This document shows positions 32,223 to 43,536 of a stretch of 64,000 nt of DNA, in pieces (the first letter of the stretch is position 1; each line of letters starts with the position of its first letter). Both the position numbers and the translations under genes were made by a program. The DNA is from Pantoea sp. Eser. GTDB taxonomy: Bacteria; Pseudomonadota; Gammaproteobacteria; Enterobacterales; Enterobacteriaceae. The notes beneath the pieces are model-generated. The model made no database searches and had not been told where the DNA came from. It worked only from the letters and a program-made list of their open reading frames with translations. The DNA lies in the NCBI GenBank assembly GCA_009830035.1, contig SZZY01000004.1, positions 248,001 through 312,000 on the forward strand, given 5' to 3'.

Positions 32223-33086
32223 TCAGCGCGCGGCGGATAACGCATTCAACAGATATTGCGGCAGGGCAAAACTGCCGGTATGGATTGCCGGTGTGTAGTA
32301 ACGGCAGGTCAGGCCAGCGGCTTCGAAACGCGCCTGTAACGTCGCGCTATCGAGCTGGTGCAGCGCCGGATTGTCACTGGCCCAGGCGAAAGTCATGATG
32401 CCGCCATAATAGGTAGGAATCGCCGACTGATAGAAGCTGACATCGGCAAAATAGTGACCCAGTTTGCGATGGCTGCTGACCGCTTCGTCCTGCTGCAGGA
32501 AGCAGACGCCATTCTGCGCCACAAAGATGCCATTTTCATTAAGGGCCGCTTTGCAGCCGGCATAAAATTCTGAGGTAAACAGACTTTCGCCGGGACCGAT
32601 CGGATCGGTGCAGTCCGAGATGATGACATCGAATTTTTCGCGGGTCTGGTTAACGAAGTTAACCCCGTCGTCGATCACTAGGGTAAAGCGCGGATCGTCA
32701 TATGCACCGGCGCTGTGGTTCGGCAGATACTGACGACAGAACGTCACCACGCCCGCGTCAATCTCCACCATGGTGATCTTTTCGATCTGCGGATGGCGTG
32801 ATACTTCTCGCAGCATCGCGCCATCGCCGCCGCCGATAATCAGCACGCTTTTCGCCGCACCGTGCGCCAGCAGAGGAACGTGGGTCATCATTTCATGATA
32901 GATAAATTCGTCGCGCTCGGTGGTCTGTACCACCCCGTCCAGCGCCATCACGCGACCCATCGCGGCATTTTCGAAAATGATTAAATCCTGATGCGCAGTT
33001 TTTTCACGATAGAGCTGTTTATCAATCGTGAAATACTGGCCAAAACCGGCATGAAGGGTTTCATACCACATTTCATTTTGGGCCAT
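32223..33086 (-). CDS. speE: Spermidine synthase
   Basis: SpeE transfers aminopropyl from decarboxylated AdoMet to putrescine. ATG 33086 gives 287 residues starting [20 protein letters not shown], the family start. The Rossmann motif [20 protein letters not shown] and catalytic region [20 protein letters not shown] are intact. The operon with speD matches E. coli. A CTA codon at 32679 forms a CTAGGG at a former CCWGG-type position. Confidence 0.96.
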   Translation of the reverse strand: MAQNEMWYETLHAGFGQYFTIDKQLYREKTAHQDLIIFENAAMGRVMALDGVVQTTERDEFIYHEMMTHVPLLAHGAAKSVLIIGGGDGAMLREVSRHPQIEKITMVEIDAGVVTFCRQYLPNHSAGAYDDPRFTLVIDDGVNFVNQTREKFDVIISDCTDPIGPGESLFTSEFYAGCKAALNENGIFVAQNGVCFLQQDEAVSSHRKLGHYFADVSFYQSAIPTYYGGIMTFAWASDNPALHQLDSATLQARFEAAGLTCRYYTPAIHTGSFALPQYLLNALSAAR

Positions 33087-33193
33087 GGTGGGGCTCTCCT
33101 CTGATGACATCGCCATGAAAATGGGCGGCACATCATAGCTAACTCTGACCGTGGTTGCACGGTCAAATGTCCAGCAGCAGAGAGGGGAGAGGA

Positions 33194-33541
33194 TTACCTG
33201 ACGTAGGCCAGCAGAATCAGCGAATCACGCGCCAGCGACTTGCATTTTTTATCGTTAGTGATGGCGATGCCGCTCAGGTCACGATAGCTCTCTTCACCCA
33301 GCGCCTTCATGTTGTAATTGCTGTAGTTGCTTAAATCCCAGCGGTTCTGCTGAGCAAAAAACACCAGCGCTTTACGAATCTGCGCATCCGGCAGATCCTG
33401 ATAGCCGCAATCATTCTTCATATAGACGAACACCGCCGTCAGATCGGCCAGATCTTCCGCTTCGGATTCGCTCAGGGCAAAACTGGTGGAGGAGAAGCCA
33501 AGGAGTCCCGTCAGCACTAGGATCTTAATGCTTTGCTTCAT
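33194..33541 (-). CDS. yacC: PulS/OutS-family secreted protein YacC
   Basis: YacC is a small exported protein of the PulS_OutS (pilotin-like) family with unknown function. A signal peptide ([20 protein letters not shown], then ALS) is followed by the conserved [40 protein letters not shown] and [19 protein letters not shown] 33541 gives 115 residues, as in E. coli, and is preferred over a TTG five codons upstream. Two cysteines may form a disulfide. Intact, adjacent to speE as usual. Confidence 0.9.
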   Translation of the reverse strand: MKQSIKILVLTGLLGFSSTSFALSESEAEDLADLTAVFVYMKNDCGYQDLPDAQIRKALVFFAQQNRWDLSNYSNYNMKALGEESYRDLSGIAITNDKKCKSLARDSLILLAYVR

Positions 33542-33721
33542 AATCGTTCTCTTCAATGGATATTGTTAATGACGTTAGCACAGTTGCTATCAGGTTTTCG
33601 ATTAATTTGCCGCACCGTGCGGCTCGCCGGCTTTTTTCGGCTGATTCTGGCGGGTAACACTTGACCTTCCCATAAGGTCAGGGTTTAGGCTGTCTGCTCT
33701 CATGCCACAAGGATGATCACC

Positions 33722-35322
33722 ATGCAACGTCGCCATTTCCTGAAACTCACCGCCGCCCTGAGTGCCGCCGGGGCGCTGCCGCTCTGGAGCCGCTCGCTGA
33801 TGGCCGCCTGCCGCCCGCTATTGCTTGTTCCCTCGCTGGTGACGGCCAGTACACGCTGACCGTGATGCAGGGCACCAGTCAATGGAATGGAAAAGCGGTG
33901 CCGACCTGGGGCTATAACGGCAGCTCGCTCGGACCGGCGATCCGGCTGCAAAGCGGCAAGCCCGCCACTGTGAACATCCATAACCGGCTGAATGAAGCGA
34001 CCACGCTGCACTGGCATGGGCTGGAGATCCCTGGCGCGGTTGACGGCGGGCCGCAGGCCAGCATCGCCGCCGGCGACTCTCGTCAGGTCTCTTTCACGCC
34101 CGATCAACCGGCAGCGACCTGCTGGTATCATCCGCATCTGCACGGGAAAACCGGCCATCAGGTGGCGCAGGGACTGGCGGGACTGATCCTGCTCCTGCTG
34201 GAAGATAACGAGATCGGCAAACTGCGGCTGACGACCCAGTGGGGCGCTGACGATGTGCCGCTGATCTTTCAGGACAAACAGAGCTGACCGAGGATGGCAG
34301 CCGCATCGATTACCAGCTGGACGTGATGCGCGCTGCGGTCGGCTGGTTTGGCGACATGATGCTGACCAACGGAGTGCAGTATCCCCAGCAAGCGGTACCG
34401 CGCGGCTGGCTGCGGTTGCGCTTACTCAACGGCTGCAATGCCCGTTCGCTGGATATCGCCGCCAGCGATCGGCGTCCACTCTATGTGATCGCCAGTGATG
34501 GCGGACTGCTGGCAGAGCCGGTGAAGCTGGAATCCCTGCCGATGCTGCCGGGCGAGCGCTTTGAAGTGATGATCGATACCGGTGATGGCCAGGCTTTCGA
34601 TCTGGTGACCCTGCCGGTCGGCCAGATGGGGATGACGCTGGCACCTTTTGACCGGCCGCTGCCGCTGGTGCAGATTTTACCGTTGCGGGTGATGGCCAGC
34701 GGCACACTGCCAGATCAGCTGGCAACGCTGCTGCCGCTGCCGAAAACCGAAGGGCTGGCCAGCCGCTGGCTGCAACTGATGATGGATCCTCAGCTGGATG
34801 ATGGATCCTCAGCTAGATCAGCAGGGGATGCAGGCGCTGATGCAGCGCTACGGTGACAAGGCGATGGGCAAAGGTGGCCACCATACGATGCCGATGGCGC
34901 ACGATAAACCGGCGGCCAGTCACGATCGGCCGATGGATCACAGCATGCACGGCATGGCGCAACCGGCCGGTTACGATTTCCGTAACGGCAATAAAATCAA
35001 CGGCCAGGCGTTCGATATGACCCAGCCGTCATTCGCAGTAAAACTGGATGAAACGGAAAAATGGACCGTTTCCGGCGAGGGCGACGCGATGCTGCATCCG
35101 TTCCATATTCACGGCACCCAGTTCCGTATCCTGTCAGAAAACGGCAAACCACCGGCGCCGCATCGTCAGGGCTGGAAAGACATGGTAAATGTCGACGGCT
35201 GGCGCAGTGAAGTGCTGGTGCGCTTCAGTTACGTCGCCGCCGCCGAACATGCCTATATGGCCCACTGTCATCTGCTGGAGCATGAAGATACCGGCATGAT
35301 GCTCGGGTTCACCGTCAGCTAA
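33722..35322 (+). pseudogene. cueO: Multicopper oxidase CueO, multiply frameshifted
   Basis: CueO is the Tat-exported periplasmic cuprous oxidase. The Tat signal [20 protein letters not shown] and copper ligands ([50 protein letters not shown]) are visible, as is the Met/His-rich segment [14 protein letters not shown]. The frame breaks near 33835, near 34282 (two extra bases, agag), and at a 19-base tandem duplication at 34782-34819. The enzyme cannot be made whole. Copper tolerance would depend on other systems outside the window. Confidence 0.9.
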
Positions 35323-35323
35323 A

Positions 35324-36555
35324 TCAGGCCTGTTCCAGCGCCAGCCTGATATCTTCAATCAGGTCACCCGCATTCTAGATACCAATCGACAGCCGCACCG
35401 TGGCGTCAGTTATGCCGATACGCTGACGCACCGCCTGCGGCACGCCGGAGTGGGTGGTGCTGCCGGGATGGCTGGCGAGTGACTCGGTGCCGCCAAGGCT
35501 GACCGCCTCCTTGAACAGCGACAGGGCGTTGAGAAAACGGAAGGCTGCCTGCTGGCCACCAGCAGTATCAAACGAGAAGGTCGAACCGGCTCCGCTGCAC
35601 TGCTCACGGTAGGTTTTGCCTTCGGCACTCTCTTCATCCAGATAAGGCAGCCAGTGCAGCTTCGCCACTTTAGGGTGATCGCGCAGGAAGGCGGCCACCG
35701 CTTCGGCGTTGTGAAACGCTTTCTCCATTCGTAGCGAGAGGGTTTCCAGCGATCGGCTGATCATCCAGCTGGAGTGCGGATCGAGCTGAGTGCCGATAGC
35801 ACTGCGCAGCGCCCGGATCTGCCCCATCAGCTTTTTACTGCCCATCGCGGCACCGGCTATCAGGTCGGAATGGCCGCCAACGTATTTTTTCAGCGAGTAG
35901 AGCGACAGATCCGCGCCCAGCGTCAGTGGCTGCTGAAACAGCGGGCCGAGCAGGGTGTTGTCGCAGGCGATAATCGGACGTGAACCCTGCTGCTGGTCGG
36001 ATTGGCCGGCGTATCGATCAGGATAATCGCTACCCGACCCAGCTCCATCGCCTGCTGCGACGCCTCCCGCACTTTGGTTTCGTCATTGCCGTCGCTAAAG
36101 CCGACCGCCTTAATCTCCAGATTGTGCAGCGTCTTGCTCAGCAGCGTTTCGGTGCCGCCATACAGCGGCTGGGAATGCAGAATCACCTCGCCCGGCCGGG
36201 CAAAGGTCAGCAGGGTCGTGGCGATTGCCGACATACCGGAAGAGAACAGCGAACAGCTCTCCGCCTGCTCATAGACCGCCAGCCGATCCTCAACGATTTC
36301 ACTGTTGGGATGGTTAAACCGCGAATAGACCAGTCCACCCGATTTGCCTTCTGGCGGTTCACGCCGGCCTGACACATAGTCAAAGAAATCCCGTCCCTCT
36401 TCAGCGCTGTCAAACACAAAGGTTGAGGTCAGAAACACCGGCGGTTTGACTACGCCTTCAGAGAGGCGAGGGTCGTAGCCGTAATTCAGCATCTGGGTTT
36501 CAGGATGCAGCGGGCGATCGCCGATGTGGGTTTTTTTGCTTGATGATGAAGTCAT
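35324..36555 (-). pseudogene. PLP-dependent trans-sulfuration enzyme (cystathionine gamma-synthase family), broken
   Basis: A Cys/Met metabolism PLP-enzyme (MetB/MetC/MGL superfamily). It shows [58 protein letters not shown] and the PLP-lysine region [18 protein letters not shown]. About 20 codons are missing near 35990 with a shift (after DTPANPT). A TAG at 35375-35377 then cuts the last 17 codons (SIGI-*-NAGDLIEDIRLAL). It converges on cueO with a one-base gap. The substrate is not assignable; methionine gamma-lyase-like is possible. Confidence 0.8.
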
Positions 36556-36790
36556 TGAGATCTCCGGCCAGCGGCGCGAGTGGAGTAACGATATGTTGGA
36601 TAAAGGTTACCACGCAGCGAATCATGCTGGTAAATGCCAGAAATTTCTAAGGTAATGCGCATTTGCACCACCGCTCGCCGGGCCGCAATAATTTTCACTA
36701 CGGTATCGTTTGCTTTATGCCTGTCGCCGCCGCCGCGCTACTCTCTATGATAGACTTCGTGGCTTTTCTGACGTAACCGGGCTGAAAGCA

Positions 36791-37327
36791 ATGAAACACA
36801 CTGTTGAAGTGATGATCCCTGAACAGGCAATCACCGCGCGCATCGCTGAACTGGGTAAAGAGATTAACGACCATTACCGTGACAGCGGCAGCGATATGGT
36901 GCTGGTGGGGCTGCTGCGTGGCTCTTTTATGTTTATGGCCGACCTGTGCCGCGCGATTGACGTCCCGCATGAAGTCGACTTTATGACCGCGTCGAGTTAC
37001 GGCAGCGGCATGTCCAGCAGCCGCGATGTGAAAATCCTGAAGGATCTGGATGAAGATATTCGCGGTAAAGATGTGCTGATCGTCGAAGATATTATCGACT
37101 CTGGCAATACCCTGAGTAAGGTGCGCGAAATCCTGCGGCTGCGTCAGCCAAAATCACTGGCGATCTGTACCCTGCTGGATAAACCGGAACGCCGTGAAGT
37201 GGAGGTCAACGTGGAGTACGTCGGCTTTGCCATCCCGGATGAGTTCGTGGTTGGATTTGGTATCGACTATGCGCAGCACTATCGCCATCTGCCGTATATC
37301 GGCAAAGTGGTGCCGATCGAATCCTGA
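36791..37327 (+). CDS. hpt: Hypoxanthine phosphoribosyltransferase
   Basis: Hpt salvages hypoxanthine (and guanine) with PRPP. ATG 36791 gives 178 residues starting [14 protein letters not shown], the family start; an in-frame upstream start would add unrelated residues. Motifs: [20 protein letters not shown], the PRPP loop [17 protein letters not shown], and the hood/C-terminal region [20 protein letters not shown]. Intact and divergent from can-side genes as in E. coli. Confidence 0.95.
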   Translation: MKHTVEVMIPEQAITARIAELGKEINDHYRDSGSDMVLVGLLRGSFMFMADLCRAIDVPHEVDFMTASSYGSGMSSSRDVKILKDLDEDIRGKDVLIVEDIIDSGNTLSKVREILRLRQPKSLAICTLLDKPERREVEVNVEYVGFAIPDEFVVGFGIDYAQHYRHLPYIGKVVPIES

Positions 37328-37400
37328 GAGCAGCGCACCGCACATTCTTCCAAGGCCAGCACCGCCTCCTTCGTGTAGGCTGTGTCGCGCCTGACTCCGC

Positions 37401-38054
37401 TTATTTATCGCTATTCAACAGATTAGCGATGCCGTGACGGTAGCGTTGTTCAAGGATTTCGCGGCTGTTTGCAGTAACATCAAGGTTACGCAGGCAGCCG
37501 TCCTGAATGCCGTAAACCCAGCCATGCAGTGAGACATTCTGCCCGCGTTTCCAGGCAGATTGCAGCACGGTCGAGTGTCCCAGGTTATAAACTTGTTCAA
37601 CGACGTTGATTTCGCACAGTTTATCCAGGCGTTTGTCCGTCGGGAGTTCCCCCAGCAACACGCTATGCTTGTACCAGAGGTCACGGATGTGCAGCAGCCA
37701 GTTGTCGATCAAACCCAGTTCCGGGTTATCCATTGCCGCCTGCACGCCGCCGCAACCGTAATGACCACACACAATGACGTGTTCAACTTCCAGCACTTCG
37801 ATGGCGTACTGCACCACGGAAAGACAGTTGAGATCGGTATGAATCACCAGATTGGCGACGTTGCGGTGGACAAACAGTTCACCCGGTTCCAGTCCGGTCA
37901 GACGTTCGGCGGGGACGCGGCTGTCAGAACAGCCAATCCACAGGAAGCGCGGTTTTTGGGCCTGGGCGAGCCGCTCAAAAAATCCGGGATCTTCTTCGAC
38001 CAGTAGTTTGGACCATTCGCGGTTATTACTGATCAGGGTATCGATATCTGTCAT
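37401..38054 (-). CDS. can: Beta-class carbonic anhydrase
   Basis: Can hydrates CO2 to bicarbonate for biosynthetic carboxylations. It has 217 residues from ATG 38054 ([18 protein letters not shown]). The zinc site is complete: Cys and Asp in [17 protein letters not shown] and His/Cys in [17 protein letters not shown]. It lies between hpt and the divergent yadGH, as in E. coli. Intact. Confidence 0.96.
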   Translation of the reverse strand: MTDIDTLISNNREWSKLLVEEDPGFFERLAQAQKPRFLWIGCSDSRVPAERLTGLEPGELFVHRNVANLVIHTDLNCLSVVQYAIEVLEVEHVIVCGHYGCGGVQAAMDNPELGLIDNWLLHIRDLWYKHSVLLGELPTDKRLDKLCEINVVEQVYNLGHSTVLQSAWKRGQNVSLHGWVYGIQDGCLRNLDVTANSREILEQRYRHGIANLLNSDK

Positions 38055-38162
38055 GGCGTTGAGCGACCGGTTACTGCGCAGAGTGCGTGCGCGTACTATA
38101 GGCGAAGGCTTCACAAATTTAAACGGCATTACATTGCCATCAAAACAGGGTATGGATTCGGA

Positions 38163-39089
38163 ATGACTTATGCACTGGAACTTTCCCGGCTGACCAAGAC
38201 CTATCCCGGCGGCGTGCAGGCGCTGAAGGGTATCGATCTTAACGTTGAGGCCGGTGATTTTTATGCACTGCTGGGACCGAATGGCGCCGGTAAATCAACC
38301 ACCATTGGCATTATCAGTTCGCTGGTAAACAAATCTGACGGCAGCGTCCGGGTGTTTGGCTACGATCTGGAAAAAGATGTGGTCAATGCCAAACGCCAGC
38401 TTGGTCTGGTGCCGCAGGAATTTAACTTCAACCCGTTTGAGACGGTGATGCAAATCGTGGTTAACCAGGCGGGTTACTATGGCGTCGAACGTCGCGAAGC
38501 CAATGAGCGGGCGGAAAAGTACCTGAAGCAGCTCGATCTGTGGGGAAAACGCAGCGAACGGGCGCGGATGCTCTCCGGCGGCATGAAGCGCCGTGTGATG
38601 ATCGCCCGGGCATTAATGCATGAACCAAAGCTGCTGATCCTCGATGAGCCAACCGCCGGGGTCGATATAGAACTGCGACGCTCAATGTGGGTGTTCCTGA
38701 AAGATCTCAACGCCAAAGGCACCACCATTATTCTCACCACCCACTACCTGGAAGAGGCAGAAATGCTGTGCCGCAATATCGGCATTATTCAGAGCGGGGA
38801 ACTGGTCGAGAACACCTCAATGAAAGAGCTGCTTTCCAAGCTTAAATCGGAAACCTTCATCCTCGACCTGGCACCGTGCAGTCCCTTACCGACGCTGGAA
38901 GGCTTCCAGTATCGTCTGGTGGATACCTCGACGCTGGAAGTGGAAGTGTTGCGGGAGCAGGGTCTGAACAGCGTGTTCAGCCAGCTCAGCGCGCAGGGCG
39001 TGCAGGTGCTGAGCATGCGTAACAAAGCCAACCGTCTGGAAGAGTTGTTCGTCGGCCTCACGCAGGGAAAAACAGGAGCAAAAGCATGA
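38163..39089 (+). CDS. yadG: ABC transporter ATP-binding protein YadG
   Basis: This 308-residue ATPase of a YadGH exporter has Walker [16 protein letters not shown], signature [15 protein letters not shown], Walker [18 protein letters not shown] and switch His in [11 protein letters not shown]. It overlaps yadH by four bases, so the two are translationally coupled. The substrate is unknown; the family resembles drug/polysaccharide exporters. Intact. Confidence 0.93.
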   Translation: MTYALELSRLTKTYPGGVQALKGIDLNVEAGDFYALLGPNGAGKSTTIGIISSLVNKSDGSVRVFGYDLEKDVVNAKRQLGLVPQEFNFNPFETVMQIVVNQAGYYGVERREANERAEKYLKQLDLWGKRSERARMLSGGMKRRVMIARALMHEPKLLILDEPTAGVDIELRRSMWVFLKDLNAKGTTIILTTHYLEEAEMLCRNIGIIQSGELVENTSMKELLSKLKSETFILDLAPCSPLPTLEGFQYRLVDTSTLEVEVLREQGLNSVFSQLSAQGVQVLSMRNKANRLEELFVGLTQGKTGAKA

Positions 39090-39856
39090 CACATTTGTAC
39101 TGGGTGGCGCTGAAGAGCATCTGGGCCAAAGAGATCAACCGTTTCGCCCGTATCTGGATCCAGACGCTGGTGCCGCCGGTGATCACCATGACGCTCTACT
39201 TCATCATCTTCGGTAACCTGATCGGCTCGCGGATTGGTGAGATGCACGGGTTCAGCTATATGCAGTTTATCGTGCCGGGTCTGATCATGATGGCGGTAAT
39301 CACCAACGCCTATGCTAATGTGGCCTCGTCGTTCTTCAGCGCCAAGTTCCAGCGCAATATTGAAGAGCTGCTGGTCGCTCCGGTGCCGACCCACATTATC
39401 ATCGCCGGTTACGTCGGCGGCGGGGTAGCGCGCGGCGTCTGCGTCGGCATTCTGGTCACCGCCATTTCGCTGTTCTTTGTCCCGTTCCATGTCCACTCCT
39501 GGAGCATGGTGGCGGTGACGCTGCTGCTGACCGCGGTGCTGTTTTCGCTGGCTGGACTGCTGAATGCGGTGTTTGCACGGACTTTTGATGACATAAGCCT
39601 GATCCCGACCTTTGTGCTGACGCCGTTAACCTATCTCGGCGGAGTATTCTATTCCCTGACGCTGCTGCTGCCTTTCTGGCAGGCGGTCTCGAAACTTAAT
39701 CCGATCGTTTACATGATTAGCGGTTTCCGTTTCGGCTTCCTCGGCACCAACGACGTGCCACTGGTATTTACCCTGTCGGTGCTGATCGCCTTTATCGTGG
39801 TGTTCTATGGCTTGGTGTATACCCTGATTCAGCGCGGACGCGGATTGCGGACCTGA
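39086..39856 (+). CDS. yadH: ABC transporter permease YadH
   Basis: ABC-2 type permease of 256 residues with six hydrophobic spans (for example ITMTLYFIIFGNLIGSRIG, YMQFIVPGLIMMAVITNAYA and the ABC-2 signature PLTYLGGVFYSLTLLLPFWQ). It partners YadG. It ends just before a strong terminator, so yadGH is its own unit. Intact; substrate unknown. Confidence 0.92.
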   Translation: MTHLYWVALKSIWAKEINRFARIWIQTLVPPVITMTLYFIIFGNLIGSRIGEMHGFSYMQFIVPGLIMMAVITNAYANVASSFFSAKFQRNIEELLVAPVPTHIIIAGYVGGGVARGVCVGILVTAISLFFVPFHVHSWSMVAVTLLLTAVLFSLAGLLNAVFARTFDDISLIPTFVLTPLTYLGGVFYSLTLLLPFWQAVSKLNPIVYMISGFRFGFLGTNDVPLVFTLSVLIAFIVVFYGLVYTLIQRGRGLRT

Positions 39857-39870
39857 TTGCTGCCCTCACT

Positions 39871-39908
39871 AAAAAAGCCACGCGGCTATTACGGCGTGGC
39901 TTTTTTTT
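39871..39908 (+). terminator. yadGH terminator
   Basis: AAAAAAGCCACGC/GCGTGGCTTTTTTTT is a strong bidirectional hairpin with A and T tracts directly after yadH. Confidence 0.9.
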
Positions 39909-39992
39909 GACCGTATAAAGATTGTCCGATTTAACCTGGCAGCTGCTATTAAATTTAACCTTTTAATAACATCATCAACCAGCCGCAGCGCA

Positions 39993-40259
39993 TTATTTTT
40001 CCTCTTCCGCGGGCATTAATGCCAGCCTTGCCGTTAGTGGCAATAAAATAACCCTAAGCATTATCTCATAATCCCCCCCTCCTGCCTTTATATCGTTCTG
40101 ATTTGACACAGCTAAATAATTTTTAGGAATTGTATTAAAGGCTGGCTGTTGTTTAATTGAGGCTGAGTTATCAAAATAGCGCCAGATTAAGTTATTCCCC
40201 TGAACATGGACGGAAATGGGGGATGTTGAGTGTTCAATAAGCAAGGTGGCCGGTAAATC
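39993..40259 (-). other. Orphan open frame, possible gene remnant
   Basis: A minus-strand open frame in an AT-rich segment reads SPISVHVQGNNLIWRYFDNS and DIKAGGGDYEIMLRVILLPL before its stop. The composition looks protein-like, but I recognise no family, and no convincing start with a ribosome binding site is visible. It partly overlaps the region upstream of the acyltransferase gene. It may be a remnant of a yadE/yadI-region gene or chance. Confidence 0.25.
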
Positions 40260-40290
40260 AGGGCCAGCCTTAATTAAAAGGCAGGAAAAG

Positions 40291-41298
40291 ATGAATCGTA
40301 TTACGTGGATCGATAATCTGCGGGGATTGAGTATTCTCGCTATCATTTTTTTGCATAGCACCATCGCCGTTCACAATAATGCCGGACACTTTTCCGCCTT
40401 CAGTAGTCTGTTAAATGAAATACTTGCACCAGTTCGATTAGGACTGATGTTTTTCGTTTCAGGTTTATTTGTCGATGCGGGATTAAAAAAAGGCCTGGGT
40501 CCTTTTTTTAATAATAAGATCCGCAGTATCCTTTATCCTTTCGTGGTCTGGGTGATTATTTATGGCGGGTTAAAGATCGTCTTTAGCTCAATAGCCAATA
40601 CGCCGCAGTCACCGTTGAACATTATTCTGTCCCACCTGACGGGCGGGGGTGATATGACATGGTTCCTGCAGTCGCTGTTTATTTTCTTTGTGGTGATTAT
40701 CTTCGCCCGCCACCTGCAGTTCCTGCTGGTGTTCGCGGTCTGTATGGGGCTGAGCTGGGGCCTTCCGGCGATCGATCCTGACAGTGTATTCGCCAGCTTC
40801 GATAACACTCACGTCAATAAGTCGTTCTACCTGTTCGTTTTCTTCTACCTCGGTGACTACGTGGTAAGAAAACAGGTCGATATCGCGGATAAAGTGCAGC
40901 ATGGCCCGACGTTAATAATTTCACTGTTAAGCTTTGTGCTGCTCTCCTGCTTAAATATCTTTGTGCTGGAGAACAACTCGCCGGCTTTACTGTCGCCGCT
41001 GGCGCTGTTGTCGGTACTGTTCTTTGTCTGGATTGCGCTGAAGCTGAAGTCGGATCTGGTCTACTACATCGGGGTCAACTCGATCGTCTTTTACCTGCCG
41101 CATTATCTGGCGATTCAGTTCTTCAGCAAGATTGTGAAATTTGAAAGCCCGTCAGCCTGGGTCAACGATCTGAAGTTTACCTCCGCTTTTCTGGTGGCGC
41201 TGGCGTGGACGCTGTGTCTGCTGAGGAAACGTAGCTGGTTCAACTTCCTGTTTACCATGAAAAAACCGTCTAAACCGCTCGCCACTAAACCGGTGTAA
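40291..41298 (+). CDS. Acyltransferase 3 family membrane protein
   Basis: 335 residues, ten or so hydrophobic spans, with the acyltransferase-3 opening RITWIDNLRGLSILAIIFLH (the Asp/Arg and His of the family) and LGLMFFVSGLFVDAG. Such enzymes O-acetylate or succinylate extracellular or periplasmic glycans. ATG 40291 is preceded by GGCAGGAAAAG; a further in-frame start 25 codons upstream lacks family similarity. The region is more AT-rich than its neighbours, hinting at transfer. It stays intact although most accessory genes here are broken. The substrate is unknown. Confidence 0.8.
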   Translation: MNRITWIDNLRGLSILAIIFLHSTIAVHNNAGHFSAFSSLLNEILAPVRLGLMFFVSGLFVDAGLKKGLGPFFNNKIRSILYPFVVWVIIYGGLKIVFSSIANTPQSPLNIILSHLTGGGDMTWFLQSLFIFFVVIIFARHLQFLLVFAVCMGLSWGLPAIDPDSVFASFDNTHVNKSFYLFVFFYLGDYVVRKQVDIADKVQHGPTLIISLLSFVLLSCLNIFVLENNSPALLSPLALLSVLFFVWIALKLKSDLVYYIGVNSIVFYLPHYLAIQFFSKIVKFESPSAWVNDLKFTSAFLVALAWTLCLLRKRSWFNFLFTMKKPSKPLATKPV

Positions 41299-41314
41299 CC
41301 GCCGTCAGGTCAGC

Positions 41315-41348
41315 AAAAAAAAGGGCCGCCGATCGGCGGCCCTTTTTC
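41315..41348. terminator. Bidirectional terminator between acyltransferase gene and panD
   Basis: AAAGGGCCGCCGAT/CGGCGGCCCTTTTT with A and T tracts on either side serves the convergent acyltransferase and pan genes. Confidence 0.9.
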
Positions 41349-41350
41349 GA

Positions 41351-41737
41351 TCAGGCAACCTGCACCGGGACCGCTTTCGCCAGTCGCTTCATCTGGTTGT
41401 CGCCCTCAAAGTAGGCCACTTTAGGTTGCCGTTGCCACTGGCGTGCTTCCGCATCCTCAACCTGCACGTAAGAACAGATGATCAGAATGTCGCCTTCGCA
41501 GGCGCAGCGTGCCGCCGCCCCGTTGACCGAAATGATTTTGGAGCCACGTTCAGCGGCGATGGCGTAGGTCGAAAAGCGCTGGCCGTTGGTGACGTTGTAA
41601 ATATCAATCGCTTCATATTGCAGAATGCCGGACGCATCAAGGAAGTCCTGATCGATAGCACAGGAGCCTTCATAGTTGAGGTCCGCCTGCGTAACCTTCG
41701 CGCGGTGCAATTTGCCTTGTAATACAGTGCGAATCAT
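41351..41737 (-). CDS. panD: Aspartate 1-decarboxylase proenzyme
   Basis: PanD makes beta-alanine for pantothenate. The proenzyme self-cleaves at Gly24-Ser25 in [18 protein letters not shown] to form the pyruvoyl group. Other family stretches are [20 protein letters not shown] and [20 protein letters not shown]. It has 128 residues. It is the last gene of panB-panC-panD, about 50 bases from panC. Intact. Confidence 0.96.
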   Translation of the reverse strand: MIRTVLQGKLHRAKVTQADLNYEGSCAIDQDFLDASGILQYEAIDIYNVTNGQRFSTYAIAAERGSKIISVNGAAARCACEGDILIICSYVQVEDAEARQWQRQPKVAYFEGDNQMKRLAKAVPVQVA

Positions 41738-41788
41738 AGCCAGAAACCTTGTCAGACGAGGAATAAAATGACCTTCAGCGGATGCAGC

Positions 41789-42643
41789 TTACTGCGTCAG
41801 GTCGACAGTTTGATTATCGATTAAACGGGCATTACCCAGCCAGGCCGCCATCAGTACCACGGCGCGCTGGCCGTCAACCGTCAGCGGTTGCAGGGTTTCC
41901 GCATCGCAGATGGCCAGGCCATCCGGACGTAATCCGCGCTCCAGCAGCGTCTGATTTGCCGCCTCGATGATCTCTTCAATGTGGCGCTCGCCGTTGGCCA
42001 GCTGCGCCGCCATCTGATTCATGACCTGACTCAGCGCAGGCGCCAGCTTACGCTCGTCAGCGGTTAAGTAGCCATTACGCGAACTCAGCGCCAGGCCATC
42101 TTTGGCGCGTACCGTCGGCACGCCGACAATCTCAATGTCGAAGCCCATGTCAGCCACCATCTTGCGAATGATAGCCAGCTGCTGGAAATCCTTTTCACCG
42201 AAACAGGCAATGTCCGGCTGAACCAGGTTAAACAGCTTGCTGACAATAGTCGCTACGCCGCGGAAATGACCGGGGCGGGTTTCCCCTTCCAGCAGCGAAG
42301 AGAGCACCGGGACCTCAACAAAGGTCTGATTCTTCAGACCGTGCGGGTAGACTTCAGCCGGTGACGGGGCGAACACCACATCAACCTGATGGTGGTTCAG
42401 CTTCTCGCAATCCTGCTGCAGGGTACGCGGATAGCGCGCCAGATCGTCAGCGCGGTCAAACTGCATCGGGTTGACGAAGACGGAGACAATCACGATGTCG
42501 CCGCGCGACCGCGCTTCATCAACCAGCGTTAAATGTCCTTCGTGCAGATTGCCCATGGTGGGCACCAGCGCGATGCGCTTACCTTGTTGCCGCCAGCGAC
42601 GCACTTCACGGCGCAGTATCGGCAGCGTTTCAATGATCAACAC
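41789..42643 (-). CDS. panC: Pantothenate synthetase
   Basis: PanC condenses pantoate and beta-alanine with ATP. It has 284 residues with ATP-binding [60 protein letters not shown] and the C-lobe [15 protein letters not shown]. It sits 15 bases after panB. Intact; the whole pantothenate branch is retained. Confidence 0.96.
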   Translation of the reverse strand: MLIIETLPILRREVRRWRQQGKRIALVPTMGNLHEGHLTLVDEARSRGDIVIVSVFVNPMQFDRADDLARYPRTLQQDCEKLNHHQVDVVFAPSPAEVYPHGLKNQTFVEVPVLSSLLEGETRPGHFRGVATIVSKLFNLVQPDIACFGEKDFQQLAIIRKMVADMGFDIEIVGVPTVRAKDGLALSSRNGYLTADERKLAPALSQVMNQMAAQLANGERHIEEIIEAANQTLLERGLRPDGLAICDAETLQPLTVDGQRAVVLMAAWLGNARLIDNQTVDLTQ

Positions 42644-42658
42644 GGTTACTCTCCTGAG

Positions 42659-43453
42659 TTACTGGAAGCTGTGCTCTGCCGCCGGGTAGTTTCCGGCTTC
42701 GACTTCGGCGATATAGTGGCGAATCGCGGCGCGGATATCGCTGGTCGCGGCGAGGAAGTTTTTAGCAAATTTGGGAATGTGACCGCCGGTCACGCCCAGC
42801 GCATCGTGCATTACTAGGATCTGTCCATCGGTTACGTTTCCGGCCCCAATACCGATCACCGGAATGGAGAGGGCAGCGGTCACGCGCTGGGCCAGCGCAA
42901 CCGGTACGCACTCCAGCACCATCAGCTGTGCACCCGCTGCTTCCAGCGCCAGCGCATCCGTCATCAGCTGCTCTGCGCCTGCTTCATCCCGGCCATGAAC
43001 CTTGTAGCCGCCAAAGATATTGACCGACTGTGGTGTCAGACCAAGGTGCCCGCAGACCGGTACCGCACGCTCGGTCAGCATCCGTACCGTCTCTGCCAGC
43101 CAGCTTCCGCCTTCCAGCTTCACCATGTTGGCACCGGCACGCATCAGCTGAGCGGCATTGTCGAAGGTTTGTTGTGGTGTGGCATAACTCATGAACGGCA
43201 GATCGGCGAGCAGCAGTGCATGTGGCGCACCGCGCCGGACGGCGGTAGTGTGGTAGGCTATATCGCTGACCGTGACCGGCAGGGTGGAATCGTGACCCTG
43301 CACCGTCATGCCGAGGGAATCACCAACCAGCATCACCTGGATACCTTCATCGGCAAACAGGCGGGCAAAACTGAAATCGTAGGCGGTCAGCGTGGCGAAT
43401 TTTTTGCCGTCGGCTTTCCACTGACGCAGATGTGACATTGTGGTGGGTTTCAT
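42659..43453 (-). CDS. panB: 3-methyl-2-oxobutanoate hydroxymethyltransferase
   Basis: PanB makes ketopantoate using methylene-tetrahydrofolate. It has 264 residues with [60 protein letters not shown] and [20 protein letters not shown]. It is first in panBCD. A CTA-GTA pair at 42811-42817 forms CTAGG. Intact. Confidence 0.96.
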   Translation of the reverse strand: MKPTTMSHLRQWKADGKKFATLTAYDFSFARLFADEGIQVMLVGDSLGMTVQGHDSTLPVTVSDIAYHTTAVRRGAPHALLLADLPFMSYATPQQTFDNAAQLMRAGANMVKLEGGSWLAETVRMLTERAVPVCGHLGLTPQSVNIFGGYKVHGRDEAGAEQLMTDALALEAAGAQLMVLECVPVALAQRVTAALSIPVIGIGAGNVTDGQILVMHDALGVTGGHIPKFAKNFLAATSDIRAAIRHYIAEVEAGNYPAAEHSFQ

Positions 43454-43536
43454 GGCGCTCTCAACTCAGAAATTCTGATGGGCGCAGTTTACTGGATAGC
43501 GTGAAAGAGCGGAATCGAAGATGTGTGATTGTGTGC

